Below the pieces are notes generated by a model. The model worked only from the letters and a program-made list of their open reading frames with translations. It was not told the origin of the DNA and searched no databases. A program made the position numbers and the translations under genes. A stretch of 64,000 bases of DNA, taken from NCBI GenBank assembly GCA_963845695.1, contig CAWJTQ010000020.1, forward strand, positions 372,001 to 436,000, written 5' to 3'. The DNA is from CAWJTV01 sp963845695 (GTDB lineage: Bacteria; Planctomycetota; Planctomycetia; Isosphaerales; Isosphaeraceae). Position 1 is the first letter of the stretch; each line of letters starts with the position of its first letter. Shown in pieces: positions 1 to 11,464 of the stretch.

Positions 1-1412
1 GCAAGTGCCGCAGCGTGTCCTGAGCATGGTCGAGCCTCAGGTCCACGCCGAAGTACTCATGCTGCAAGTAAAGCTCACCACGGTTGCGGTGATTGGCATC
101 CTTCACCCGAATAATCGGCTGCCCGAAATTGGTCAAGTTGAACAGCAGCCGCTCCTTGATCTTCTTGAACTCCCGGCTCTCGATCTCGTACATCTCGGTC
201 TGGTCGTTGTGGCGATAGCTGAAGAGCTGGTACCGGCGGCAGAAATCCACGGTCAGGAAGGTATCGATGAAAGTCACGTCGTTGTGGATCCGCCGGACCT
301 CGAAGATCTTCTGACGACCTAACCCCAGTTTCTTGTCCCACTTCCGTCGCGTGTCGTAATTGTCGCACTCGTCCCACTCCGCCCCGAACTGGCCCTTGTT
401 CCAGCGTTCCTCGATGTCGCGAAGCAACTCGATGCCCAGCTTGTACGGGTTGAGCCGGCCCGGCTGGGTGGCCATCGTCCCGGAGTGATGGTCGGCGTAG
501 TTGACCAGCTCGGAAGGGTGGAGCGTCTTCTGGGTCATGATCGTCGAGTGCCAGAACGAGGCCCAGCCCTCATTCATGATCTTGGTCTGGCCCTGGGGCC
601 GAAGTAATACGCTTCCTCGCGAATGATCGCCAGCACGTCGTGCTGCCAGGACTTCAGGGGTGCATGCTCCAGGAGGAACAGCAGCACGTCGCGTTCCGGG
701 TGCTCCGGGAACGACTGCGGCTTGGCCCTGTCCTTTTCCCGTTCGCTGTCCCGCTTCCGCGCCTCCTCCTTGAGGACATGGGGCGGGTTGATGAACGTAT
801 CCATGTAATCCTTGCTCTGGAACCGCGTCGGCTGCTCCTCTTCCTCACCGTTGGCGGCGAAGTCGTAGCGGTTGACCTCCTCGCGCCGCTTGATATGGGG
901 CGAATAGATGTCGATCAGATTCTCGAGCGACAGGCAGTTGTCGATGAAGTTCTCGACGGTTTCCTCTCCGAAGCGGTCCATGTGCGCGCGGATCCGCGTG
1001 CCGTGGTTGGCCGTCTCGTCCATCATCTTGCGGTTGGTCTGACTGAACCAGATGTTGTTCTTGAAGAAGTCGTTGTGGCCGTAGACATGCGCCATGACCA
1101 GTTTCTGGTCCACCATCTGGTTGCATCGCAGCAGATAGGCGTAGCACGGGTCGTTATTGATGACCATCTCGTAGATCTTCTGGAGCCCGTAGCGGTAGCC
1201 CTTGGAGAGCTGCTGAAACTCCATGCCGAATCGCCAGTGGGGATACCGATTCGGGAAACCGCCGAGAGCGGCGACCTCGGAGATCTCGTCGTAATCGCAG
1301 ACCTCGAAGATCGTGTCGTAGAAATCCAGCCCGTAGCCTGCGCGTGCGCCTCGGTCTCGATCTGCATCTCGCGAAGATCCGGCGGCAGGTTATGAACGTT
1401 GACGGTCGACAT
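1..1412 (-). CDS. spoVR: SpoVR/YcgB family protein, partial, two frameshifts
   Basis: Start ATG at 1412 gives MSTVNVHNLPPDLREMQ, and the frame runs off the left edge. Family-typical stretches follow: YGLQKIYEMVINNDPCYAYL, HVYGHNDFFKNN and, after repair, NEGWASFWHSTIMTQ. Two one-base losses break it. Near 1337 the GCC-TAC of 'YGLDFYDTIFEV' lacks a base, and near 600 a C run is one short, so FGPQGQTKIMNEG reads as FGPRARPRS. SpoVR proteins are cytoplasmic, were first described in Bacillus cortex formation, and are widespread in non-sporulating bacteria beside prkA and yeaH, as here. The biochemical role is unknown. It is the last gene of the minus-strand run starting with prkA, 76 bp after a Uma2 gene. 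The breaks look like sequence errors because the protein is collinear with its family on both sides of each. Confidence 0.9.
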
Positions 1413-1488
1413 GAGCTTGACCCCACATGATGAGGACACCAGTCCACTCTCTTTACGATCTCGAACGGTCGAATGTTGGCTCCAATTC

Positions 1489-2187
1489 TCAGCCGGGCCC
1501 TCCGGCTTGGCGCCGGACGCGCGGCTTGAGCGTGCGCCGGACCCAGCGATGAAGTGCGTTCATCCATTCGGTATCGGACATCGTTTGGGGCCGACCGACC
1601 CAGTTATACACCTCGGCCGCCGAGAGGAACGGGAAGGCCGCACTGGTTGCCGACCGGGCGTACCGGCCATTCGGTTGAAGGACCAGGATGACCATCTCCG
1701 CCTCATTGCAGATCCAGACTTCCGGCACGCGGAGCCGCCGATAGACTTCGATCGCCGCTTCGGCGTCATGAGAGTACACGGCCTCGATCGCCAGGTCCGG
1801 GGGCGGGTCCATTCTGAGATGGATCTTGTCCTTGCCACGAATCCGCGCCTCATTGGCCAGGTAGTAGGTTTGATCGCCTTCCACGCCTCCCTTCTTGGCT
1901 CGGCGGCGGAAGGTGGTCGAGGCCGTCGCCACGCAGGGAATTCCGAACACCCTGACGATCTCTTCGACGACCCAGCCCAGCCGCTTCTTGAGCCGTTCGT
2001 GCGGAAATGTCGGCGACATGAGCCACACCGTCCCATCCAGGTAAACCATGCGGGGCGTGGAGCGCTCGCCGCGGAGATGCAGGAGGGTCAAGTAGCCCTT
2101 CCAGCCAATATCCGGGAACTCGACACACGGATCGCCCTCTGCGTATTGGGTGGACTCGATGATTGCCGTCGCCGTCGCCATGCTCAT
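1489..2187 (-). CDS. Uma2 family (DUF820) putative endonuclease-fold protein
   Basis: The 232-residue protein has the Uma2/DUF820 layout: an N-terminal strand region with DGTVWLMSPTFPHERLKKRL, a central PPPDLAIEAVYSHDAEAAI segment holding the acidic core residues of the PD-(D/E)xK-like fold, and VYRRLRVPEVWICNEAEM near residue 165. Uma2 proteins are expanded to tens of copies in planctomycetes and cyanobacteria; their real substrate is unknown. It lies 26 bp downstream of a second Uma2 gene on the same strand, and both sit between yeaH and spoVR. The start could be the first ATG or the one two codons later. It is intact. The family call is firm; nuclease activity is inference from fold only. 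Confidence 0.8.
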   Translation of the reverse strand: MSMATATAIIESTQYAEGDPCVEFPDIGWKGYLTLLHLRGERSTPRMVYLDGTVWLMSPTFPHERLKKRLGWVVEEIVRVFGIPCVATASTTFRRRAKKGGVEGDQTYYLANEARIRGKDKIHLRMDPPPDLAIEAVYSHDAEAAIEVYRRLRVPEVWICNEAEMVILVLQPNGRYARSATSAAFPFLSAAEVYNWVGRPQTMSDTEWMNALHRWVRRTLKPRVRRQAGGPG

Positions 2188-2213
2188 GAACGGCCTCGAT
2201 CGATTGGGTAGAC

Positions 2214-2870
2214 TTAACTCTTTGCGATTGAAGGAAAAACGTCGCTAACCTTGATCCGCCCCAACTCGCGGCCGTCGAGGATCGCGGGCACTTCGTCGTC
2301 CTGACCGTAAATCTTGCTATACCGATAGGTTGCCGATTCGCCCTTGCCCGATGGAAACGTATAAACCTCGATCTGGCGCTGGGGCAGGTTCACGATCCAG
2401 TAAACGGGGACCTTGGCCGCGGCATACTGGTGCCATTTCGCTCCACGGTCCATCGCGTAGGAGGTGTCGGACACCTCGGCGATGATCCCGATGTCCTTAG
2501 CGGTCGGGTCCTTCTTGGAATAGTCATTGCGCTGGCCTCGAATGACCGCATCGTCGGGCTCCGGGTGCGACCATCTGCCGAGCTGAACGGACTTCTCTTC
2601 CCGGACGAACCAGCCGGCGGGCAAGATATCACTCAGAATGGCAGCGAGATTGCCGACGGCGACGTTGTGTGGTGGATTCTTGACCATCTTGTCAATCAGG
2701 AGGCCCCCCAACAGCTCGACATGGTCCTCGTCGCGGAAGATCCTGGCGTCGGCCATTTTGAGGAACTGGCGCACGGTCAGGCGATACGGGACAAGGCCCG
2801 ATGTGGTCGCTGGGCGTGCGCCGGGAGTCGGTACGGTCGAAGTCGCCATCTGGATCTGGGTTGACATCAT
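2214..2870 (-). CDS. Uma2 family (DUF820) putative endonuclease-fold protein
   Basis: The 218-residue protein has a complete Uma2 signature: DHVELLGGLLIDKM, PPHNVAVGNLAAILSDIL, then SHPEPDDAVIRG with the family acidic pair, DIGIIAEVSDTSYAMDR, and KVPVYWIVNLPQRQIEVY. The D-x(n)-E-V-S core matches the PD-(D/E)xK-like active site of the family. Its ATG overlaps the stop of the upstream coiled-coil gene by 4 bp (ATGA), so the two are probably translationally coupled. It is only distantly similar to the neighbouring Uma2 gene, so this is not a recent tandem duplication. Function is unknown. Confidence 0.85.
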   Translation of the reverse strand: MMSTQIQMATSTVPTPGARPATTSGLVPYRLTVRQFLKMADARIFRDEDHVELLGGLLIDKMVKNPPHNVAVGNLAAILSDILPAGWFVREEKSVQLGRWSHPEPDDAVIRGQRNDYSKKDPTAKDIGIIAEVSDTSYAMDRGAKWHQYAAAKVPVYWIVNLPQRQIEVYTFPSGKGESATYRYSKIYGQDDEVPAILDGRELGRIKVSDVFPSIAKS

Positions 2871-3397
2871 CGGGCCTCGGGCTCGAACTGCTGATGGACT
2901 TTGGCCAACTCACGCTTCTTTTCGTTTAGCTCCTTTGTCCTTTCAACGAACTCCTTTCTCCCTCGATCTCGCGCGGCGCGAAGAGAATCGAACAACTTAT
3001 TCATGTCTTCAGTTACTGCGGACATGAGCTGCTTGGTTTCCTCCTTCTCGGACAAAGCGGCCACCATTGCAAGTGCTTTATCGTTGGCGTCTGCCTCATC
3101 CTTGCCAGAGAATTCCTTCGCGAACTGATGAAGCAGGCCCGACGAAGTGAGGGAACTCATTCCATGGAGAAGCTGGAGCCGGTTGAACTTTTTCAAGAAG
3201 TCTTGCAAGTCGGCCCGGGCCACGTCGTGCTCCAACTGCAACAACTCGACTTCCGCCTCGAGTCTGGCCAGATCCTCCACTGCGATCGGTTTGTCCTGAC
3301 CTGTTCGAGAGGACTGCCCATGCGACAACGTCGCAGCCCCGGCTCCCACCAAAACGATGAGCCCCAATCCCAGACCGATGGTTCGCGCGATTGTCAT
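2867..3397 (-). CDS. Small exported or membrane-anchored coiled-coil protein, unknown function
   Basis: The ATG at 3397 opens a 176-residue protein starting MTIARTIGLGLGLIVLVGAGAA, a clear signal peptide or N-terminal anchor, followed by long charged helices rich in Leu, Glu, Lys and Arg (LARLEAEVELLQLEHDVA near residue 47; the C-terminal third is a second coiled coil). The reading frame is open further upstream, but that part lies antisense-like inside yeaH and lacks a signal peptide, so 3397 is the better start. It begins 26 bp after the yeaH stop and overlaps the next Uma2 gene by 4 bp, so it is probably co-transcribed with both. I recognise no family. Confidence 0.7.
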   Translation of the reverse strand: MTIARTIGLGLGLIVLVGAGAATLSHGQSSRTGQDKPIAVEDLARLEAEVELLQLEHDVARADLQDFLKKFNRLQLLHGMSSLTSSGLLHQFAKEFSGKDEADANDKALAMVAALSEKEETKQLMSAVTEDMNKLFDSLRAARDRGRKEFVERTKELNEKKRELAKVHQQFEPEAR

Positions 3398-3422
3398 CCC
3401 TGGCCCCGCTTCCTGAAAACGG

Positions 3423-4616
3423 TCACTTTCCGCGGCCGAGGAACTCCTTGATCGAGTCGTAAATGCCTTCCTTGTTCCGGATTTCCGACAAGGCCAGGTT
3501 CTCCTCCTCCTCGAACGCCTCCTCGAGCTCACGGTAGAACTCGCCCGAGCCGTACGGGCTCTCGACCTGTCCGTAGCAGAAGAGGTTGCACTTCGGGAGG
3601 AGCTGGTCGCGCAACAGATTGATGCAGTGACGGTTGTCCTCGCCCCAGTTGTCGCCGTCGGAGAAGTGGAACACGTAGATGTTCCAGTCCACCTGGGGGT
3701 GCTGGTCGTCGATGATCTTGTTGGCCAGGTTGTAGGCCGAGCTGATCCGCGTCCCGCCGCTCTCGCGGGTGTGATAGAAGGTGTGCTCGTCCACTTCTCG
3801 GGCGACCGCATCATGGATGATATAGCGCGTGGTGACACCATCGTACTGGCTCTTGAGCCAGGCATCGATCCAGAAGGCTTCGGTGCGGACGATTTCCTTC
3901 TGGTCGTCGGTCATGGAGCCGGAGACGTCCATGAGGTAGAAGATGACGGCGTTGAACTGGGGCAGCGAGATCGGGTTCCAGGAGCGGTAGAGCTTATCCT
4001 CGCGGATCGGGATGACGAGGGGTTCCTTGGGGTCGTAGGAGTTGGAGGCGATCTGGCGCTTGAGGGCTTTCTTGTAGGTGCGCTTGAAGTGCCGGAGGCT
4101 CTCCGGCCCGGTCTGGCGGATGCCCGTGTATTTGTCCTTCTCCTCGACGATGTTGGCGCGTCCCTTGGGTTCGATGCGGGGCAGCGCCAGCTCCTCGCCG
4201 AGGATCTGGGCGAGCTCGTCCATGGTGAGCTCGACTTCGAGGATGTGGTGGCCGGGGGCCTCGCCGGCCCCGGAGCCCGCCTCGCCGTCGCCGGAGCGGC
4301 CGATCGGCGTACCGACGTCGCCGGGACCCTGGCCGACCCCGCCGCGGTTCTTGGTCCCGTAGCGGAACTCGGGGATCTCGATCTGCGGCAGAGGTATGGA
4401 AACGAATTCCCCACCGGTCTTGCCGATCATCTCGCCGTGCGTGATGTATTTCCGCAGGTCGGACTTGATCTTGCCGCGGACAATTTGCTTGAACCGGTTA
4501 GCGTCGCGATCAATTTTTCGAACCACGGCCGTTTGGCCCTCCCCGTTAGAGCCGGCGTGCGGGCGAATCGCCCGCACCATGATGGGGCCTCTCCCTAGGA
4601 TCGCCCCGAAACTCAA
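3423..4616 (-). CDS. yeaH: YeaH/DUF444 family VWA-domain protein
   Basis: The 397-residue protein has the full DUF444/YeaH layout: an N-terminal RKIDRDANRFKQIVRGKIK basic region, a Gly-rich linker near residue 90-120, YKKALKRQIASN, then a C-terminal von Willebrand A domain with the MIDAS motif DVSGS near residue 228, followed by FHFSDGDNWGED. Family members are cytoplasmic and are encoded beside the PrkA kinase; in enterobacteria yeaG(prkA)-yeaH forms a nitrogen-starvation and stress operon. Here prkA lies 1 kb upstream on the same strand, with a broken nucleotidyltransferase gene between. Translation may instead start at the ATG 12 codons in (MVRAIRPH). It is intact. Confidence 0.92.
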   Translation of the reverse strand: MSFGAILGRGPIMVRAIRPHAGSNGEGQTAVVRKIDRDANRFKQIVRGKIKSDLRKYITHGEMIGKTGGEFVSIPLPQIEIPEFRYGTKNRGGVGQGPGDVGTPIGRSGDGEAGSGAGEAPGHHILEVELTMDELAQILGEELALPRIEPKGRANIVEEKDKYTGIRQTGPESLRHFKRTYKKALKRQIASNSYDPKEPLVIPIREDKLYRSWNPISLPQFNAVIFYLMDVSGSMTDDQKEIVRTEAFWIDAWLKSQYDGVTTRYIIHDAVAREVDEHTFYHTRESGGTRISSAYNLANKIIDDQHPQVDWNIYVFHFSDGDNWGEDNRHCINLLRDQLLPKCNLFCYGQVESPYGSGEFYRELEEAFEEEENLALSEIRNKEGIYDSIKEFLGRGK

Positions 4617-4896
4617 CGCCGTCTGCCCGGAAGCGCAGCAGTTCGCGATCCGGTGTCAGCGGTCCACCGAGCCGAAAAACAAAAGATCGATTGGGGGAAA
4701 CCGACCTGGGAACGATCGGTCGAGGTGGGTCGAGGACGATTCGGAGTGCTCTCTGTCCGGTTGTCAGCGCCAGTGACCCAAGATGTCCCTTAGCAAATTG
4801 TATTCCTCTCACCCGTCAGTGGCCAAGAGCAATGCGCGACCGTTTCCCGATTTCATCGGCGTCGATCGTCGGGGAATCGGCCCGTTTTCTACCGGC

Positions 4897-5598
4897 TCAG
4901 CCCTGGTCCGGTCCAGGCTGTGCTTCCTGGACGCCCTCCCAAAGTTCCAGGTACTTCTCGCGGACGTAGGGATTGAGCTCCTCGGCGAACTCAGAGGGAA
5001 GTCCGATGGTCCTGATTAACTCCTGGATGTCGCCAAGATCCTTGACACGACCCGGATTCGTCATCCCGGAGCTAAGCTTGAGCTCAACGAGGCTCGGCAG
5101 GCTGAGATAGCGGATTCCGCCAATTTCAACTCCGACAGCCTCGGGATCCGGAAAGGCTACGGGCTTGGGCTTGCCGTCTCCTGGGAACTCGCCGGCAACC
5201 AAAAATTCAATCCGCACGCCATTTTCGGTATCACGGAGGTGCTTACTGCCGGTGAACGGCGGGACATAGCCCAAGCCATCGAGCTCTTGGTGAATGGTCT
5301 TCAGCCCCTCGCGAGTGACGAGGATATCCACATCGACGGTCAAGCGGCGGTAACCGTGGGCATCCAACGACATTCCACCAGCCACCGCGTAAGGTATGCC
5401 TAGCCCTTCGAGTCAACGTGCGATCTTGCGCAGGGTCCTGAAGACCAAACTGTCGTGCTGAAAATGGCGGTCACCTTCATCCATGCTCCAATCCCGTTCG
5501 GTGCGGAGACGCTGTTCATAGAAAGGTACGGGAGTCGCGACCGCGGTGTCCATCAGATCATCCCCTTCCAACTCTAAACCACAGCCGGACCCCCTCAA
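4897..5598 (-). pseudogene. Nucleotidyltransferase-fold (AbiEii-like) protein interrupted by an in-frame TGA
   Basis: Two open segments lie in the same frame, separated only by a TGA at 5413-5415. The first gives MDTAVATPVPFYEQ..TLRKIAR (ATG at 5553; an earlier ATG at 5598 is possible). The second continues LEGLGIPYAVAGGMSLDAHG..TVDVDILVT. The GG and DVD motifs and the helix before them are those of the minimal nucleotidyltransferase fold used by AbiEii/MNT-type toxins and related proteins, and the Leu-Glu-x-Leu-Gly segment after the TGA continues the expected helix. So a single base substitution has created a stop in a gene otherwise about 233 codons long. A GTG at 5385 could restart translation, but without the helix before GG. 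It sits between prkA and yeaH. No partner antitoxin is visible. A sequencing error is equally possible. Confidence 0.6.
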
Positions 5599-5647
5599 TG
5601 TGCTTGAGGCGCGTCGGCCCGGCCGGGTTCACGAGTTCGCTTCTCAA

Positions 5648-7708
<2,061 letters not shown>

Positions 7709-8421
7709 GAGTGATTTCCCTCCTGAAGGCGGATCGATCCGGCCCTGCCGTGATCATCGACGAGGCGTTGCGGGGCTCGGCCCGTCCGACCGGACCGCAC
7801 CCCACCCTGGCGCGGCGCGCGCACCGTTTGGGGCGTCCTCATCAATGCTGTGTGAGGGCTCGGCCAAATTGTCAACGCGTCACTTCTACGATGGGGGAAG
7901 CCCGAACGAATCGGCGGCCATCGGGCTGATGGTAAACAAAGTAAGCAGTTCGGGGGGACGGACGAGGTGGTCTCCGCGGTCACGAGGACGCTCGGGACCG
8001 GTCTTCGCTTCGACACGAACTCCGGCCCGCCTTGTTCATTACAACCCCGACTTCCTCCCCCTGTCAAGCGAAGCAACGCGGGAAGGCAACAGTCCAGGCC
8101 GGCTTCGCGATGATCGGCCGCCCCTCGTCGGCTGTCGAATCCCAACGATTCGCTCTCCTCTTATCATGAAACATCTCGTAGTCCCCGGTCGTCGAAAAAA
8201 AACGGCACGCACGCTTCGCCTTCCGAAGTTTCGGAATCAGATTAGCCACCGCCGTGCCAAAACTCACCGAGAACCATGGTGAGCGGTCGATTGCAGGAAA
8301 CTCCCGCCCAGGATCATCGCGTACCCGTCATCGGGATGACCGCCTTTCTTCGGCTCCCTTTTCATTTTACAATTGTCTCAGAGACGCGGAAGGCGGTCGC
8401 AGGACCTTGGAGGGGCGTGGA
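7709..8421. other. Divergent intergenic region between prkA and a plus-strand gene
   Basis: There is no convincing gene in these 713 bp. The region separates prkA (minus) from the gene at 8422 (plus), so it should hold the promoters of both. An A-rich patch near 8196-8205 stands out from the GC-rich background. I cannot assign -35/-10 boxes with confidence. Confidence 0.4.
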
Positions 8422-9776
8422 ATGGCGACGAATTCGATAATCGAGCCTTCGAAACCGGTACAACCGAGCGGCATCGTGAGGCGATGGCTCAGTCGCGGCC
8501 GGCTACTGGCTGTCGGGATGGTTGTCGGCCTTGCCGTGTTCCTGGGCATTGCGATCTGGCAGATCCGCGGCCTGGACGGACTTCCTGAGGTGGGCGATCC
8601 CTTCGACGTGGCCGAAGCGCTACGGCCGGTAGACCTGCCGGACGAGAAGAACGCCTACGTCGTCTACGCGACCGCCCATCCGGGTCACTTCCAGTTCCCA
8701 AAGGGGCTGACCACGATCGACTTCAAAACCCTGACCTGGTCGAAAGCCGGGCCAGAGGTCCGCGCATTCGTGGAGCAGAAACGGCCGGCGATGGACCGGT
8801 GGCGAGTGGGGAGCGAGCGACCGGACGCCCTCTATCACCAGCCCCGGGAGTTCGCGATGGATACGCTCCTTCCCCTCATCCAGGACATGAGGTACCTGGC
8901 GGGCCTGGCGGGCCTGGAAGGATCACGCCTCGAAGACGAGGGCGCGATGGGCCAGGCGTGGGACTGGTATCGGGCCATGCTCCGCTTCAGCCGACTCGCG
9001 GGACGGCATGGGTGCCTGATCGAGCGGTTGGTCGGCGCCGCAGTGCACGATCAGGCCACGGGCCGCATTCTCCACTGGGCGGCCGACCCCCGTGTGGACG
9101 CCAAACAACTCCGCCAGGCCTTGGACGACACGATCGCCGCGGACGCCCTGACCCCGCCCCTCTCGGAGGCGTTGAAGGTCGAGTACTTGATGTCGGTCCG
9201 TGACCTCGATGAGCTTCGCGTCATGATCACGGACGCCTCCCTGCCGGGTGGAAAGTACGGGGTGCTGGATCAGATGGTCTCCAAAACCAGCTTCGCCATG
9301 CCGGTGCGACGGGCCTGGCTCCGCGCCAGCAATGACGTGACGCGGAGCCGACGCGCCGTCCGGCTGCTGTTCGCCAACTGGCTGGCCCAAGTCGACCGCC
9401 CCGCCGCGCAACGGGCCTCCGGCGCGATCCAGAAACCGGTCTGGATTTACGCCGACGATCCGACCGCTCCGCCCGATGCCCGTGCGGCCGCTCCCGAGGT
9501 CCTGGCCAAGGCACTGGAGCACAATACATTGACGCGGACCAACTTCAATATTGACGAGATCGGTTACCACCCGTTCCGTCCTCCGGCCTGGGAGGAGAAT
9601 GGCCCGCTGGTCCGCGAGCGCCGCCGTCGCTCCGTGCTGATCGTCCGGCTGGCCGCCGAACTCTACCGCCGCGAGCACGGCCAGTTTCCGCCGACAGCCG
9701 GTGCGTCCTGGGGCCCTATCTCAAAGAGCTGCCCGAGGGGATCGCGGCGAAGGACCCGATCCCGGCGACCGAGTAG
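8422..9776 (+). CDS. Conserved planctomycete-type single-pass membrane protein, one frameshift
   Basis: ATG at 8422 follows a GGAGGGG ribosome-binding site at 8410-8416. After about 30 residues comes a transmembrane helix (LLAVGMVVGLAVFLGIAIW), then about 400 residues of periplasmic helical protein with no motif I can name. A one-base loss near 9705 moves the frame. The repaired C-terminus reads LGPYLKELPEGIAAKDPIPA and ends at the TAG 9774-9776, which is itself part of the repeat that follows. 'IVRLAAELYRREHGQFPPTA' near the end resembles the C-terminus of other planctomycete membrane proteins containing a GQ(F/Y)P segment. Function unknown. Confidence 0.65.
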
Positions 9777-9856
9777 GTCAGGCTTTCCAGCCTGACGCGA
9801 AGCGCGGATCGCCCGTAGGTCAGGCTTTCCAGCCTGACGCGAAGCGCGGATCGCCG
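9773..9856. repeat. Two tandem 42-bp hairpin repeat units between convergent genes
   Basis: Units 9773-9814 and 9815-9856 are identical over 41 bp. Each contains GTCAGGCT-TTCC-AGCCTGAC, a perfect 8-bp stem with a 4-base loop. Translated in one frame they give VGQAFQPDAKRGSP twice. They fill nearly all the space between the stop at 9776 (plus) and the stop at 9859 (minus), and the plus-strand gene's TAG lies inside the first unit. A bidirectional terminator role is inferred from position and structure. Confidence 0.85.
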
Positions 9857-9858
9857 AT

Positions 9859-11273
9859 TCACGAAGCCGGCGCCGCGACCGGAGGCAGCGCCTCCTGATG
9901 CGCGGCTTCTCGCTCGGGTTCGCCGTTCGATTGAGCTCGGCGCGCAGCGGGCGGGGCCAGCGTCGCCGTTGGCAGCGATCGACCGGCCAGCTCGATGAGC
10001 GCAGCCAGCGTCCAGAGCCCGACGGGCAGTGTCGCGAAGTGAGCGTAAGCGTCAGCCGCGCCCAGGACCCAGTTCTGCACGGGCAAGAGCAGCACGATGG
10101 CGTAGGCGGTCGCCGACAGTGCCGTCGCCGCGACCGCGGCCATGGCCAGCACGAAGACGAGGTGAGCGCCATCCGCGGCGAGCAACCGCCAGTAGCCGGC
10201 GACCGCCTCGCCGATTCGCCCGCGAGTCCACGCGACGACGCCAACCAGTCCCACGATGACCAGCGCCCGGCCTGGAGGTTGGTCAGTCCCCAGCCGAGCA
10301 GCCACCGGATGTAATCGCCCAACACGGTTGAGTAGATCGAAGTGGGCAGGTGGGCCTGGGCCAGCCAGACGAACGTGGCCACATAGCGGGCCGGCAGCGC
10401 CACCGCGCAGGCCAGGGCCGCGCCGGGCAACAGGGCGATCGCCTGAAGCGGATCGAGTCGGCTTTCGCCCGCCGCGTCGAGTCCGGCATTGCGCAGCCTC
10501 GACCAGTAGCCAGGCCAGCAGGAGCCCGTCGACGATCAGCATCGCCAACGGCACCAGGACCGCCTCGACGATCAGGCAGCCACCCATCGGCAGCGCCACG
10601 TAGCCAGCCGCCCGCGACACGGCCCGATAGAGAATGTACAACGCACCGACACCCCAAACCAGGGTCGTCCAGCCGGGGCGTGGACGACCCCGCAGGCTCC
10701 CCAGCTCGCCCGAACCTCCCGATCTCTGAGGATCGATGGACGCGCGGAAGACCACGATCGCGGCCACGAATAAGAGCGGTAGGTTGTCCCCCAGACCGGC
10801 CACGTCGCACAGCGGGGTCAAGCCGGCCAGGATGCCCTGTTCCATCGCCAACTCACCCAGCCTGCGCGACTTGGTCAGCAGCACTAACTCGGCCCTGCCG
10901 CTGTCATAAGAGTAGACCGCCGTCTGAGCCCCGTCCAGGAAATGACCGTGAACGCGATCGCCGCCGCGATCGTCCGGCTGGACCGCCACACCCGCCGTGT
11001 CGCGGACCGCGCGAGCCGGATGTGTCCGGCCACGTCGAAGAGTTGCTTCAGCGCCTTGAGCGGCCCCTGGGCCATCATCGCGACAGCGAGGAGGATCCCC
11101 AGCCCTACCAGGAGTGCCCAGAGTCCGCGGAAACCGGGTGCTGCCTGGGGTGAAGACAGGGTCAGCCCCGCACACCATCGTCGCAAGGCCAGCACCAGCG
11201 GGGTTAATGAACTGGGACTCGCGCCGCCCGGTTGGGCCTGAGCCCAGACCAGCAGCCCCATCATCAATTCCAT
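9859..11273 (-). CDS. Multi-pass integral membrane protein, unknown function, three frameshifts
   Basis: Reading from the ATG at 11273 (MELMMGLLVWAQAQPGG) through frame changes near 10935, 10495 and 10265 gives one protein of about 470 residues with at least eight hydrophobic helices, for example LWALLVGLGILLAVAMM, LIVEAVLVPLAMLIVDGLLL, LACAVALPARYVATFVW and HLVFVLAMAAVAATAL. Segment order and hydrophobicity make sense only when the three frames are joined, so the breaks are likely errors. The C-terminus is Ala/Pro/Glu-rich and ends at 9859. I see no catalytic motif and do not recognise a family; a Yip1-like or generic planctomycete membrane protein is possible. It is convergent with the gene ending at 9776. 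Confidence 0.6.
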
Positions 11274-11464
11274 CGCCGCCTCGCCCCCTCTTCCGGTTGG
11301 GTCCGTGACCGTCGCCAGGCGGAAAATCGTGAACCCGACACACTTCCCGTCCCGATTCGGAACGCTGATGTGCCCGGTCCCGTTCGAAGACAGACTCGCT
11401 GACGAACTTTGACGATTGTACTCGGCCCGCGAATTGAAGGCCAGCTATCGGGGCGAAGGATTCT

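Noticed and set aside
5413..5415. TGA read as selenocysteine
   Set aside because: No SECIS-like hairpin directly downstream is evident and the protein family has no known Sec or catalytic Cys at this position; a substitution or error is simpler.
9773..9856. CRISPR-like array
   Set aside because: Only two contiguous units with no spacers, and no cas genes.
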